Made by a program: the position numbers and the translations under genes
Shown: in pieces, positions 8,305 through 15,599 of the stretch
Layout of the letters: each line of letters begins with the position of its first letter
How positions within the stretch are numbered: position 1 is the stretch's first letter
Assembly: GCA_023230025.1 (NCBI GenBank)
Contig: JALNYD010000030.1
Span: 1 to 17,144, forward strand
DNA length: 17,144 nt
From: Candidatus Cloacimonadota bacterium
GTDB lineage: Bacteria; Cloacimonadota; Cloacimonadia; Cloacimonadales; Cloacimonadaceae
Direction of reading: 5' to 3'
Notes under the pieces: generated by a model
What the model was told of the DNA's origin: nothing
Databases searched by the model: none
Seen by the model: only the letters and a program-made list of their open reading frames with translations

Positions 8305-9661
8305 GCTATTGTGCATCTTGCTTATCCTGTCCCTGTCTGGACTGTGGGCTTTGGAATTGCCAGTTGCAAACATCCCTCAGATCAGCGTCAGTATCACCGG
8401 ATTTGTGCCTCATCCCGGGCACTACAAAATGAATCCTACAGATCGAATCTCAAATCTGTTGGAACTGGCCATGCTGGATCAGGCACAAATTCAGCAACAT
8501 TTTGTACCTGCTGAAGAGGAAGAGGAGCAATACACAAAGCTGAATCCAATTCCCATGTTGCGTGAGACTGATCTGCTGATTCCGGATTATGACAAGATGA
8601 TTTCCTTGCGTACAGTTGAACTGCAGCGGGGTGGCAATAGCACATACTATGATCTCTTGAAGTTTTACCGCTTGGGCGATCTGGAACAAAACCCAATATT
8701 GCGGGATGGGGATCTGCTGTATGTCACGATAATCAAGGATTTCATCAGTGTAAGTGGATGCGTTGGCAAACCAGGAGAGCTGGAATATTATCCGGGAGAC
8801 ACTCTTCAATCCGTATTGTCGCTGGCTCATCGCACCCTACCCGGAGCAGATCTGAGTGCTGTGCGCATCAGTCGCTATATGGGTAGTGGAAACAAGTATC
8901 AGTTTGAGACTGTAGATTATACCCACAATCCTCAGTTGCAGCTAAATCCGGGAGATCGGATAATGGTTCCCTATGATGCCGGGTATCGTGCCAGAAAGGC
9001 TGTAACAGTATCCGGAGAGATCAAGCATCATGGTGAATATATCGTTGATGACAACAGTACCCTCTGGGATCTGATCCAGCTTGCTGGCGGTGTGACAGAG
9101 AAGGCAGATTTGTCCAATGCAGTAGTCTTGAACCGCAGTTACAACGAGAATCCTGATCCTGAGTTTGAACGGATGAAGATGCGCAGTATGGCGGAGCTGA
9201 CTCCATTTGAATATTCATATATGCGGGTATTCATGCGCCAGGCTAAAGGAGTATATTCCATTGATTTCCAGAAGCTGATCGCCAGCGAGGGCAAAGAAGA
9301 GAACCGGATATTGAACAATCTTGATTACATCTATATCCCCGAAAAGATGAATGCAGTGTGGGTTAGCGGAAATGTACGCAATCCCGGCCTGGTTGAATTC
9401 CGGGAAGGCGAGAACTGGAAGTATTATGTGAAGCAAGCTGGCGGATATGCAAACAGCAGTTTGTTTCCCAACACCCGGATTTTAAGAGTTAATAGCGGAA
9501 ACTGGATGAAAGCGAAATCCAAACAGGAAGTTCGACCAGGAGATATGGTATTTGTACCAGAAAAGATTGACCGCCACTTCTGGACGGATGTGAAAGATAT
9601 TGTAACAGTGACTGCTTCAGCCATTACGATCCTGATTGGGGTGCAAAACCTCAGTAAATAG
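8294..9661 (+). CDS. SLBB-domain polysaccharide-export-type protein
   Basis: The 455-aa product has a signal peptide (about residues 1-19, ending L-W-A) and four SLBB-type beta-grasp units. Each begins V-S-G or similar followed by G: I-T-G-F-V-P-H-P-G (about 34-42), V-S-G-C-V-G-K-P-G (from about 152), V-S-G-E-I-K-H-H-G (from 239) and V-S-G-N-V-R-N-P-G (from 357). Between the first two, Y-D-L-L-K-F-Y-R-L-G-D and L-R-D-G-D-L-L-Y-V match the usual post-SLBB pattern of Wza-type proteins. A final hydrophobic segment (about 435-452) may span or anchor in a membrane. SLBB proteins of this sort form or assist the outer-membrane channel for polysaccharide export. The canonical N-terminal Poly_export domain is not evident, so it may be an accessory or divergent exporter. 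Its start lies inside the epimerase gene's 3' end. Confidence 0.8.
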   Translation: MKIKLLCILLILSLSGLWALELPVANIPQISVSITGFVPHPGHYKMNPTDRISNLLELAMLDQAQIQQHFVPAEEEEEQYTKLNPIPMLRETDLLIPDYDKMISLRTVELQRGGNSTYYDLLKFYRLGDLEQNPILRDGDLLYVTIIKDFISVSGCVGKPGELEYYPGDTLQSVLSLAHRTLPGADLSAVRISRYMGSGNKYQFETVDYTHNPQLQLNPGDRIMVPYDAGYRARKAVTVSGEIKHHGEYIVDDNSTLWDLIQLAGGVTEKADLSNAVVLNRSYNENPDPEFERMKMRSMAELTPFEYSYMRVFMRQAKGVYSIDFQKLIASEGKEENRILNNLDYIYIPEKMNAVWVSGNVRNPGLVEFREGENWKYYVKQAGGYANSSLFPNTRILRVNSGNWMKAKSKQEVRPGDMVFVPEKIDRHFWTDVKDIVTVTASAITILIGVQNLSK

Positions 9662-9707
9662 TGGAGGATACCTATCCACACGAAAAAAAAGGCGGCTATA
9701 AGCCGCC
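9661..9707. promoter_or_regulatory. Tandem hairpins with an A8 tract in the SLBB-aminotransferase gap
   Basis: GTGGA...TCCAC (9661-9679) forms a small imperfect hairpin. It is followed by AAAAAAAA (9683-9690) and a perfect 7-bp GC-rich hairpin, GGCGGCT-ATA-AGCCGCC (9691-9707). On the plus strand no U-run follows, so it is not a standard terminator for the operon. On the minus strand the hairpin is followed directly by T8 and reads as a strong intrinsic terminator, although no minus-strand gene lies upstream of it. It ends six bases before the aminotransferase ribosome site. Confidence 0.55.
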
Positions 9708-9725
9708 ATCCATAAAGGAGTTTAA

Positions 9726-10829
9726 ATGAAAGTACCGATGCTGGATCTGAATGCTCAATATGAACCACTGATGGCGGATATTCGGGCTGCGCTGGACAAA
9801 GTTTTTGAGGAGCACCACTATATAATGGGCTCACAGGTAAAGGCCCTGGAAGAACGGGTGCAGGAGTATCTGGGGATCAAACACGCCATTGGCTGTGCTT
9901 CCGGAACGGATGCCCTGGTATTGGCGATCAAAGCCCTGGGTATTGGTGACGGCGATGAAGTGATTACCACTCCTTTTACTTTCTTTGCGACGGCTTCCTC
10001 AATCTGGCGCAACCATGCCAAACCGATATTTGTGGATATTGATCCCAAAACCTTCAATCTGGATCCCCAAAAGATTGAAGCTGCGATTACTCCCCGCACC
10101 AAGGCGATCATGCCGGTGCACCTGTTTGGCCAGTGCTCCGATATGCAAGCCATAATGGAGATTGCAAAGAAGCACAATCTCAAGGTCATCGAGGACAACG
10201 CTCAAGGTATCGGCAGCACCTGGAATGGTCAGATGAGCTGTTCCTTTGGCGATATTGGCACCCTTTCCTTTTTCCCCAGCAAAAATCTGGGAGCAATGGG
10301 GGATGCCGGAATGTGCCTGACCAATAGTGACGATCTTGCCGCCAAGCTGCGTCAATTGCGGGTGCATGGCGAAAACCCTAAATATTACCACAAGTGGGTG
10401 GGTTTAAACAGCCGTCTGGATACTATGCAGGCAGCAATTCTGCTGGTAAAACTTGAAGCCCTGGCTGCCTGGAGCGATGCCAGACGTGCCAATGCAGCTT
10501 TTTATGATGAAGCGCTGGCGGGGATTGCAGATCTTCAGACTCCCTATATTCACCCCCAAGCTCTTACGATCTACAATCAATATACTCTGATCACTTCCCG
10601 CAGGGATGCTCTGATGAAACATCTGCAAGACTCAGGCATTGGCTGCGCGATATACTATCCCATGCCCTTGCATTTGCAGGAATGCTTTGCTCAATTGGGC
10701 TACAAAGCTGGGGATCTGCCAATTGCCGAGAAGCTTGCCGGGCAGGTGCTTTCCATCCCGATCTATCCGGAATTGAGCCACGACATGAAGCAATATGTTG
10801 CGGATTGTATCCGGGAATTCTTTGCTTAA
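9726..10829 (+). CDS. DegT/DnrJ/EryC1-family PLP-dependent sugar aminotransferase
   Basis: The 367-aa protein starts at an ATG five bases after AAAGGAG (9714-9720). It is full length for the DegT/DnrJ/EryC1/StrS family. Features include A-S-G-T-D-A-L near residue 60 (phosphate-binding), E-D157-N-A-Q160 (PLP ring contacts) and S-F-F-P-S-K186-N-L-G, whose lysine forms the Schiff base. V-H-G-E-N follows after it. These enzymes move an amino group from glutamate or glutamine to a keto-sugar nucleotide. The arrangement closely resembles WbpE-type UDP-3-keto-GlcNAcA aminotransferases, but motif similarity does not fix the substrate. With the upstream epimerase/dehydratase and SLBB exporter it would make an amino sugar for a surface glycan (inference). 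etfB begins 10 bp after its stop. Confidence 0.92.
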   Translation: MKVPMLDLNAQYEPLMADIRAALDKVFEEHHYIMGSQVKALEERVQEYLGIKHAIGCASGTDALVLAIKALGIGDGDEVITTPFTFFATASSIWRNHAKPIFVDIDPKTFNLDPQKIEAAITPRTKAIMPVHLFGQCSDMQAIMEIAKKHNLKVIEDNAQGIGSTWNGQMSCSFGDIGTLSFFPSKNLGAMGDAGMCLTNSDDLAAKLRQLRVHGENPKYYHKWVGLNSRLDTMQAAILLVKLEALAAWSDARRANAAFYDEALAGIADLQTPYIHPQALTIYNQYTLITSRRDALMKHLQDSGIGCAIYYPMPLHLQECFAQLGYKAGDLPIAEKLAGQVLSIPIYPELSHDMKQYVADCIREFFA

Positions 10830-10839
10830 GGAGAACCAA

Positions 10840-11625
10840 GTGCACTTTATCGTATGCATCAAACAAGTTCCCAATACGACGGAGATCAAGATTGATCCCA
10901 AAACTAACACGCTGGTGCGGGAAGGGGTTGAAAGCATTCTGAATCCCTTTGACGCTTATGCCATTGAAGAAGCTGTGCGGCTCAAAGAAGCTCATGGCGG
11001 AACGATCACTGCTATCAGTATGGGACCAAACCAGGTGGAAGGTACCTTGCGTGAAGCCATTTCTCTGGGTGTGGACCGGATCATTTTGCTATCTGACCGC
11101 AAGTTTGCCGGAGCCGATACCTGGGCTACCAGCTTTACTCTGGCCGCTGCGATCCGTAAAGTGGGTGATTACACACTGATCCTCACCGGACAGCAGGCGA
11201 TCGATGGTGATACAGCGCAGGTGGGGCCCGGGATCGCCGCCCATCTCAAGATTCCTCAAACCTGTTTTGTGCGTAAAATCGTTAGCCTGGAGCCCTGCAA
11301 AGCACAGGTACAACGCTTGATGGAGGATGGGATTGACACCGTGGAGATGAAATTGCCAGCACTGATCTCTGTCGTAAAAGAAATAAACACTCCCCGTCTG
11401 CCATCGCTACGTGGCAAACGCAACGCCAAATCTGCAGAATTGACGGTGTGGAATGCCGAAGATCTGGGACTGGATGAGAAGATGATTGGCTTAAATGGTT
11501 CACCTACTCAGGTGCTGAATATCTTCAGCCCCAAGCATGAGAAGCAGGTGGAGAAGTTTGATGGCGATAGCGATCAGGCTGCTGAACTGATTGTTCGCCG
11601 TCTGCATGAGTTCACAAAGAGATAA
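10840..11625 (+). CDS. etfB: Electron transfer flavoprotein beta subunit
   Basis: I start the gene at the GTG at 10840, six bases after AAGGAG (10828-10833). The longer in-frame ATG at 10795 lies within the aminotransferase and lacks a ribosome site. The 261-aa product has the usual EtfB opening (H-F-I-V-C-I-K-Q-V-P) and N-P-F-D-A-Y-A-I-E-E-A. It has the AMP-site loop G-Q-Q-A-I-D-G-D-T-A-Q-V-G-P (117-130) and a region near K-L-P-A-L-I-S that matches the beta-subunit signature except for one D in place of E/Q. EtfB pairs with EtfA to carry electrons between acyl-CoA or other dehydrogenases and quinone or ferredoxin enzymes. No etfA lies next to it, which is unusual because the two are normally adjacent. 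Only 3 bp separate it from lgt. Confidence 0.93.
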   Translation: MHFIVCIKQVPNTTEIKIDPKTNTLVREGVESILNPFDAYAIEEAVRLKEAHGGTITAISMGPNQVEGTLREAISLGVDRIILLSDRKFAGADTWATSFTLAAAIRKVGDYTLILTGQQAIDGDTAQVGPGIAAHLKIPQTCFVRKIVSLEPCKAQVQRLMEDGIDTVEMKLPALISVVKEINTPRLPSLRGKRNAKSAELTVWNAEDLGLDEKMIGLNGSPTQVLNIFSPKHEKQVEKFDGDSDQAAELIVRRLHEFTKR

Positions 11626-11628
11626 GAG

Positions 11629-12435
11629 ATGCTTAGTTTTCCTAATATCAGTCCGGAGATAGCCAGTTTCAGTCTTCTGGGCATGCAGTTCCATATTCGT
11701 TGGTATGGTCTGTTTTATGTGCTCAGCTTCGTGCTGGCTTATTTCTTGTATCGCCATATGCTGAAGCTGAAGGGGATTTCGATGCCCCGCGAACAATATG
11801 AATCAGCCATCTTCTATGTGATGCTGGGAGTTATTCTGGGTGGACGCCTGGGCTATGTGCTGTTCTATAACTTTCTGTATTATCTGCAGCATCCGCTGGA
11901 GGTTTTTGCCGTCTGGGAAGGAGGCATGAGTTTCCATGGCGGAGCTTTGGGAGTGATTGTGGCAGGCTTGATGTTCTGCCGTAAACACAAGTATTCCTTT
12001 GCGGATCTTGCCGATGCTGCTATTCCTCTGGTTGCTGCCGGACTTGCTCTGGGACGTCTGGGAAATTTCATCAATGCCGAGCTGTGGGGCAGAGTAAGCA
12101 CGCTGCCCTGGGCGATGGTGTTTCCCGGAGCCGGAGATCTGCCTCGCCATCCCACTCAGCTCTATGAAATGCTGACTGAAGGGGTTCTTCTGGGTCTCAT
12201 TTCATACCTGATGCTGCGCAAGGGGGCTCGCAAGGGTATGGTATTCTGGACTTTTATCGGCGGCTATGGGATTGTCAGGTTTTTGATCGAGTTTGTCCGT
12301 GTGCCGGATGACATCAGTTTTTATCAGGATTTTGGCTTTATCTTTGGCTTCATGAGCATCGGGCAGTTTCTTTCACTGCTGATGATCATCGGAGCTGGAA
12401 TTGGGATCGCCAGAATATATAGGAGGAGAGCATGA
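11629..12435 (+). CDS. lgt: Prolipoprotein diacylglyceryl transferase
   Basis: The 268-aa inner-membrane enzyme moves diacylglycerol from phosphatidylglycerol to the lipobox cysteine of prolipoproteins. Landmark residues fall at the same numbers as in E. coli Lgt: H103 in M-S-F-H-G-G, R143 and N146 in G-R-L-G-N-F-I-N, and G154 in L-W-G-R. H22-I-R-W-Y-G, R173-H-P-T-Q-L-Y-E and R217-F-L-I-E-F also match the family. Several hydrophobic segments span its length, as expected for a seven-helix protein. The start ATG follows the etfB stop by 3 bp; GAG at 11623-11625 region provides only a weak ribosome site, suggesting coupling. Its stop overlaps the next start as ATGA (12432-12435). Confidence 0.96.
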   Translation: MLSFPNISPEIASFSLLGMQFHIRWYGLFYVLSFVLAYFLYRHMLKLKGISMPREQYESAIFYVMLGVILGGRLGYVLFYNFLYYLQHPLEVFAVWEGGMSFHGGALGVIVAGLMFCRKHKYSFADLADAAIPLVAAGLALGRLGNFINAELWGRVSTLPWAMVFPGAGDLPRHPTQLYEMLTEGVLLGLISYLMLRKGARKGMVFWTFIGGYGIVRFLIEFVRVPDDISFYQDFGFIFGFMSIGQFLSLLMIIGAGIGIARIYRRRA

Positions 12436-13151
12436 AGAACATATTGATTCTTGGCCTGGTGGCAGTCAGCATTGTGTTGGCTTCCTGCGCTGGTGGGTTT
12501 GGCTTAAGCGAAGAGCAGAAACTGCTACGAGAGCTCAAGAAATGGGAGAGCTTTTCCGGAAGCGGGATCATTGAGCTATCTTTGATGGGATTCAGTTTGC
12601 GCAAACCCTTCAATCTGGATAAGAGCCTGCAGCAGATTCGTCTGGACGTGATCGAAGGCGGTGTGTTCGGAGCTGGAGCATCACCACTCCTGAGTGTGTA
12701 TTTGGGCGATTATCTGGCCTTGAATGCGCCGGTGATGCCGGCACTGGAAATGCTAAATCTGAAGGATAAGATTCCAAAGTCTGCCCTGGCCATCTTTGCC
12801 TCTTCGGAATACCTGATGGAGAATTATGGTGCCGAGATTATCGCCAATAAAGCGATAGTTCGCGATGATTTTAGCGTCAATTTCAAAAAGAACTATCAGT
12901 TGGAATCCGTGGTTGACAAGGATTCCGGAACCCGCATTGATGCCAGATATACTGGCAATGGACGCCTGGATACAATCGAGATCACAAGCAATAAGCCAGT
13001 TTCTGCCAGATTGATCTTTGACAAAGTGGATTATATCCAGCCTAGCATCATACCCATTCCCAAAAAGGAAGCTTCGCAGCAAGATCTGATGGATCTCTTT
13101 CAGGGTGGGGGAGTGATGGATATGTTTCAACAACTGCTGAATGGCAATTAG
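12432..13151 (+). CDS. Outer-membrane-type lipoprotein, possibly LolA/LolB-fold
   Basis: The 239-aa product has a lipoprotein signal with lipobox L16-A-S-C19, followed by A-G-G, which does not show the Asp+2 inner-membrane retention signal. The rest looks like a beta-rich shell: K-K-W-E-S-F-S-G-S-G-I-I-E-L-S near the start, I-R-L-D-V-I-E-G-G-V-F-G, then Y-L-G-D-type strands. This resembles the LolA/LolB/DUF4292 fold, but the resemblance is general and no diagnostic residue settles it. It starts in a 4-nt ATGA overlap with lgt, after AGGAGG (12421-12426), and is therefore made together with the enzyme that lipidates it. The C-terminal tail is rich in Q, G and M (M-D-M-F-Q-Q). Function unknown; an envelope or lipoprotein-trafficking role is a guess. 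Confidence 0.85.
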   Translation: MKNILILGLVAVSIVLASCAGGFGLSEEQKLLRELKKWESFSGSGIIELSLMGFSLRKPFNLDKSLQQIRLDVIEGGVFGAGASPLLSVYLGDYLALNAPVMPALEMLNLKDKIPKSALAIFASSEYLMENYGAEIIANKAIVRDDFSVNFKKNYQLESVVDKDSGTRIDARYTGNGRLDTIEITSNKPVSARLIFDKVDYIQPSIIPIPKKEASQQDLMDLFQGGGVMDMFQQLLNGN

Positions 13152-13170
13152 TTAAGGATGTGATGAATCC

Positions 13171-14469
13171 ATGATAGATCGATATAGCCTGCCCGAAATG
13201 CAACGCATCTGGAATCTGGAAAACCGCTATGAGTGCTGGCTGGAAGTGGAGCTTGCGGCTGCCAAAGCCATGCATGAACTGCATATGATTCCCGATGCAG
13301 ACTATCAAAACATCAGCACCAGGGCAGATTTCAACGTGGATCGCATCGCTGAGATCGAAGCCACTACCCGGCATGATGTTATTGCTTTTTTGACCAATGT
13401 GGCGGAATATGTGGGTCCATCCTCACGCTGGATTCATTATGGAATGACCTCCTCAGACGTACTTGATACTGCCAGCGCTCTTCAGCTCAAACAAGCTGGG
13501 GAATTGATTCTTTCCGAGCTGTTAAGATTGGCAGAAACTCTGAAGCTCAAAGCCCGGGAGCATCGGCATACCCTGTGTATGGGGCGTAGCCATGGCATTC
13601 ATGCCGAGCCCACTGCTTTTGGTCTCAAATTTGCCCTCTGGTTTGATGAGACTACCCGCAACATCAAACGCCTGGAGGAAGCCATCAAGGTGGTGAGTGT
13701 GGGTCAGTTATCCGGTGCGGTGGGCAACTATGCTCATCTTGATCCGGCAGTGGAAGAGCTTGCCTGCAAGCATCTGGAGCTCCGTCCTGTGAATATTTCC
13801 ACGCAAGTGATTCAACGTGATCGTCATGCTCAGTTCCTTTTTGCCATTGCCCAGATTGGCAGCACCTTGGAGAAAATCGCCCTGGAAATCCGGCACCTGC
13901 AACGCACAGAAGTTCGCGAAGCAGAAGAAAACTTTTCCCAAGGCCAAAAGGGCAGCTCTGCCATGCCCCACAAACGCAATCCCATCCTCAGTGAACAACT
14001 TTGCGGTCTCTCCCGGATCTTGCGTGCCAATGCCAATGCCGCACTGGAAAACAACGCCCTCTGGCATGAACGCGATATCTCACACTCCAGCGTGGAACGG
14101 ATAATCCTGCCAGATAGCTGCATCCTGATCCACTACATGCTGGTCAAAAGCAGCGCAATGATCGATAGCCTTGCCGTATATCCGGAGAACATGATGCGGA
14201 ACATCGAACTTACCCGGGGATTGGTCTTTTCTCAGGCCTTGCTTCTGCATCTGGCAAACCTGGGTATGAGCCGCGAACAAGCCTATGCTCTGGTGCAAGC
14301 TTCGGCCATGAAATCAATCAGCGAAGGCAGTGATTTCAAACAATTGATTCTGGCGGATGAGCAGATCACCAACCTAATGCGTCAAGAACAAATCGAAGAT
14401 ATCTTTAGCTATGACCGTTACCTGAAAAACGTCGACTTTATCTATAAACGCTGCGGGATTCTTGCATAA
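13171..14469 (+). CDS. purB: Adenylosuccinate lyase
   Basis: The 432-aa enzyme of purine synthesis cleaves SAICAR to AICAR and adenylosuccinate to AMP, releasing fumarate. The fumarase/aspartase superfamily signature G261-S-S-A-M-P-H-K-R-N-P271 is intact, with the flexible-loop serines S262/S263. H68 (T-T-R-H-D-V) and H141 (R-S-H-G-I-H) lie at the same positions as the key histidines of the B. subtilis enzyme. H-Y-G-M-T-S-S-D-V and Q-L-S-G-A-V-G also match. Length is normal for the bacterial short form. The start is fixed because the nearby upstream ATG at 13163 runs into a stop after three codons. The ribosome site is a distant, weak AAGGA (about 13154). It lies 19 bp after the lipoprotein gene. 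Confidence 0.97.
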   Translation: MIDRYSLPEMQRIWNLENRYECWLEVELAAAKAMHELHMIPDADYQNISTRADFNVDRIAEIEATTRHDVIAFLTNVAEYVGPSSRWIHYGMTSSDVLDTASALQLKQAGELILSELLRLAETLKLKAREHRHTLCMGRSHGIHAEPTAFGLKFALWFDETTRNIKRLEEAIKVVSVGQLSGAVGNYAHLDPAVEELACKHLELRPVNISTQVIQRDRHAQFLFAIAQIGSTLEKIALEIRHLQRTEVREAEENFSQGQKGSSAMPHKRNPILSEQLCGLSRILRANANAALENNALWHERDISHSSVERIILPDSCILIHYMLVKSSAMIDSLAVYPENMMRNIELTRGLVFSQALLLHLANLGMSREQAYALVQASAMKSISEGSDFKQLILADEQITNLMRQEQIEDIFSYDRYLKNVDFIYKRCGILA

Positions 14470-14538
14470 AGCGAGTACTAAGGTGAGAGACACTAGAGTT
14501 GGCAAGAGAATTAATCAACCTCAAACAAGGAGATACCA

Positions 14539-14979
14539 ATGAAACAGGTCATATTAGCGATCCTTACCCTGCTCTTCATCCTACCCATGTTTGCCCAGGC
14601 AGGTGATCGTATCACCGGAGTGTGGTACAATGGTGAGAGAAGCAGCAAAATCGAGATCAGTCAAGCCAAGGATGGCAGCTTCATCGGCAAAATCATCTGG
14701 TTAAAAGAGCCCAACGACGCAGCCGGAAATCCCAAAAAGGATAGCAAAAACTCCGATGCAGAGCTGGCTAAGCGTCCCTTGATGAACCTTCAGATCCTTT
14801 CTGGCCTTAGTTACAATGGCAAAAGCAAATACAGCGGCGGAAAGATCTATGATCCTAAAAGCGGAAAAACCTATTCTGCCAAGGCTGAAATGACCAACAA
14901 CAACACCCTGGCTCTGCGAGGTTTCATCGGGATTGCTCTGGCAGGCAGAACCGATACATGGATTCGCACCACAAAATAA
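14539..14979 (+). CDS. Secreted DUF2147-family protein
   Basis: The 146-aa product starts after AAGGAG (14527-14532) with good spacing. It has a signal peptide (about residues 1-21, ending A-Q-A-G). The mature part shows the DUF2147 pattern: G-V-W-Y-N near the start, W-L-K-E-P-N-D, then G-K-I-Y-D-P-K-S-G-K-T-Y, L-A-L-R-G-F-I-G and a closing R-T-D-T-W-I-R. DUF2147 proteins are small periplasmic or secreted beta-barrel (lipocalin-like) proteins of unknown function. The gene lies 69 bp after purB, in a gap with no clear promoter. Its last 22 nt overlap the start of the decarboxylase-like gene. Confidence 0.88.
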   Translation: MKQVILAILTLLFILPMFAQAGDRITGVWYNGERSSKIEISQAKDGSFIGKIIWLKEPNDAAGNPKKDSKNSDAELAKRPLMNLQILSGLSYNGKSKYSGGKIYDPKSGKTYSAKAEMTNNNTLALRGFIGIALAGRTDTWIRTTK

Positions 14980-15599
14980 ACAAGTATCTGCTTTCCGATC
15001 CCGAGGTATTGAGCCTGATAGCCAGGAGGCAATACCCGGCCCGGTTTGTATCAGTTTCCCTAATTCTGGCATCTTTATTCATCAGCTTTGTGCTGCATGG
15101 TCAGGGCTGGTTGCAATACCTGAGTAATGTTTTGCTACTCATTGGTTTTATACTCTTTGTCTTAAACAGAGCGCATTTCCGCTTCCGGCAACGGATTATA
15201 CGGCCTCAGCCCGGGCAATTCTATAGCCCTGTGACTGGGAAACTGATCTCCATCGAAACGCAAAACCGTCTCATTCACATCCAGAAATCCCGCTTTGATC
15301 ATGTGGAAATCCGCTGTCCGGCAGATGGTAGCCAATGGCAGGAAGGCAGCCTGATTGTCCCCTTTCAGCAGGATAGCATCCGGATTTGGTTTCAGGCCAA
15401 AAAGTTGATTGGGATTGAAGCTGCCGAAATGAAAGCGGGAGAGGTGATAGCCCTGATGATCGGAAGTGGCAGTTGCGTGATTTCCATGCCTCAAAATATG
15501 GAGATCGATGTTCAGATTGCTGAAAAAGTCTACGCTGGAGAAAGCGAGATCCTGGATTCAGGTTTGACTGATGATAACAATCCTAAAGAGGTAGAGTAA
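14958..15599 (+). CDS. Phosphatidylserine-decarboxylase-like membrane protein with altered catalytic motifs
   Basis: The 213-aa product has two membrane segments (about 26-46 and 50-68) followed by a cytosolic domain arranged like short phosphatidylserine decarboxylases (PSD). Where the family has S-P-A-D-G-K it has S90-P-V-T-G-K. Where the family has F-D-V-H-V-N-R it has F113-D-H-V-E-I-R, followed by the matching C-P-A-D-G. Near the end A-G-E-V-I-A-L-M-I-G-S-G-S-C-V and K-V-Y-A-G-E-S parallel the PSD self-cleavage region (G-x-[IL]-x-F-G-S-R-V-D) and the closing V-x-x-G-E-T. The Gly-Ser cleavage pair exists in two registers (S170, S172). PSD makes phosphatidylethanolamine after cleaving itself at Gly-Ser. 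The missing Asp and shifted His make activity doubtful. No phosphatidylserine synthase lies nearby. The start overlaps the DUF2147 gene and its ribosome site is weak, so the exact start is uncertain. Confidence 0.7.
   Translation: MDSHHKINKYLLSDPEVLSLIARRQYPARFVSVSLILASLFISFVLHGQGWLQYLSNVLLLIGFILFVLNRAHFRFRQRIIRPQPGQFYSPVTGKLISIETQNRLIHIQKSRFDHVEIRCPADGSQWQEGSLIVPFQQDSIRIWFQAKKLIGIEAAEMKAGEVIALMIGSGSCVISMPQNMEIDVQIAEKVYAGESEILDSGLTDDNNPKEVE

Noticed and set aside
9691..9707. Plus-strand intrinsic terminator between the SLBB and aminotransferase genes
   Set aside because: The hairpin is strong but no U-run follows on the plus strand; the T-run is on the minus-strand side only.
10795..10839. 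Longer ATG start for etfB
   Set aside because: It lies within the aminotransferase gene and lacks a ribosome site; the GTG at 10840 follows AAGGAG and matches the family N-terminus.
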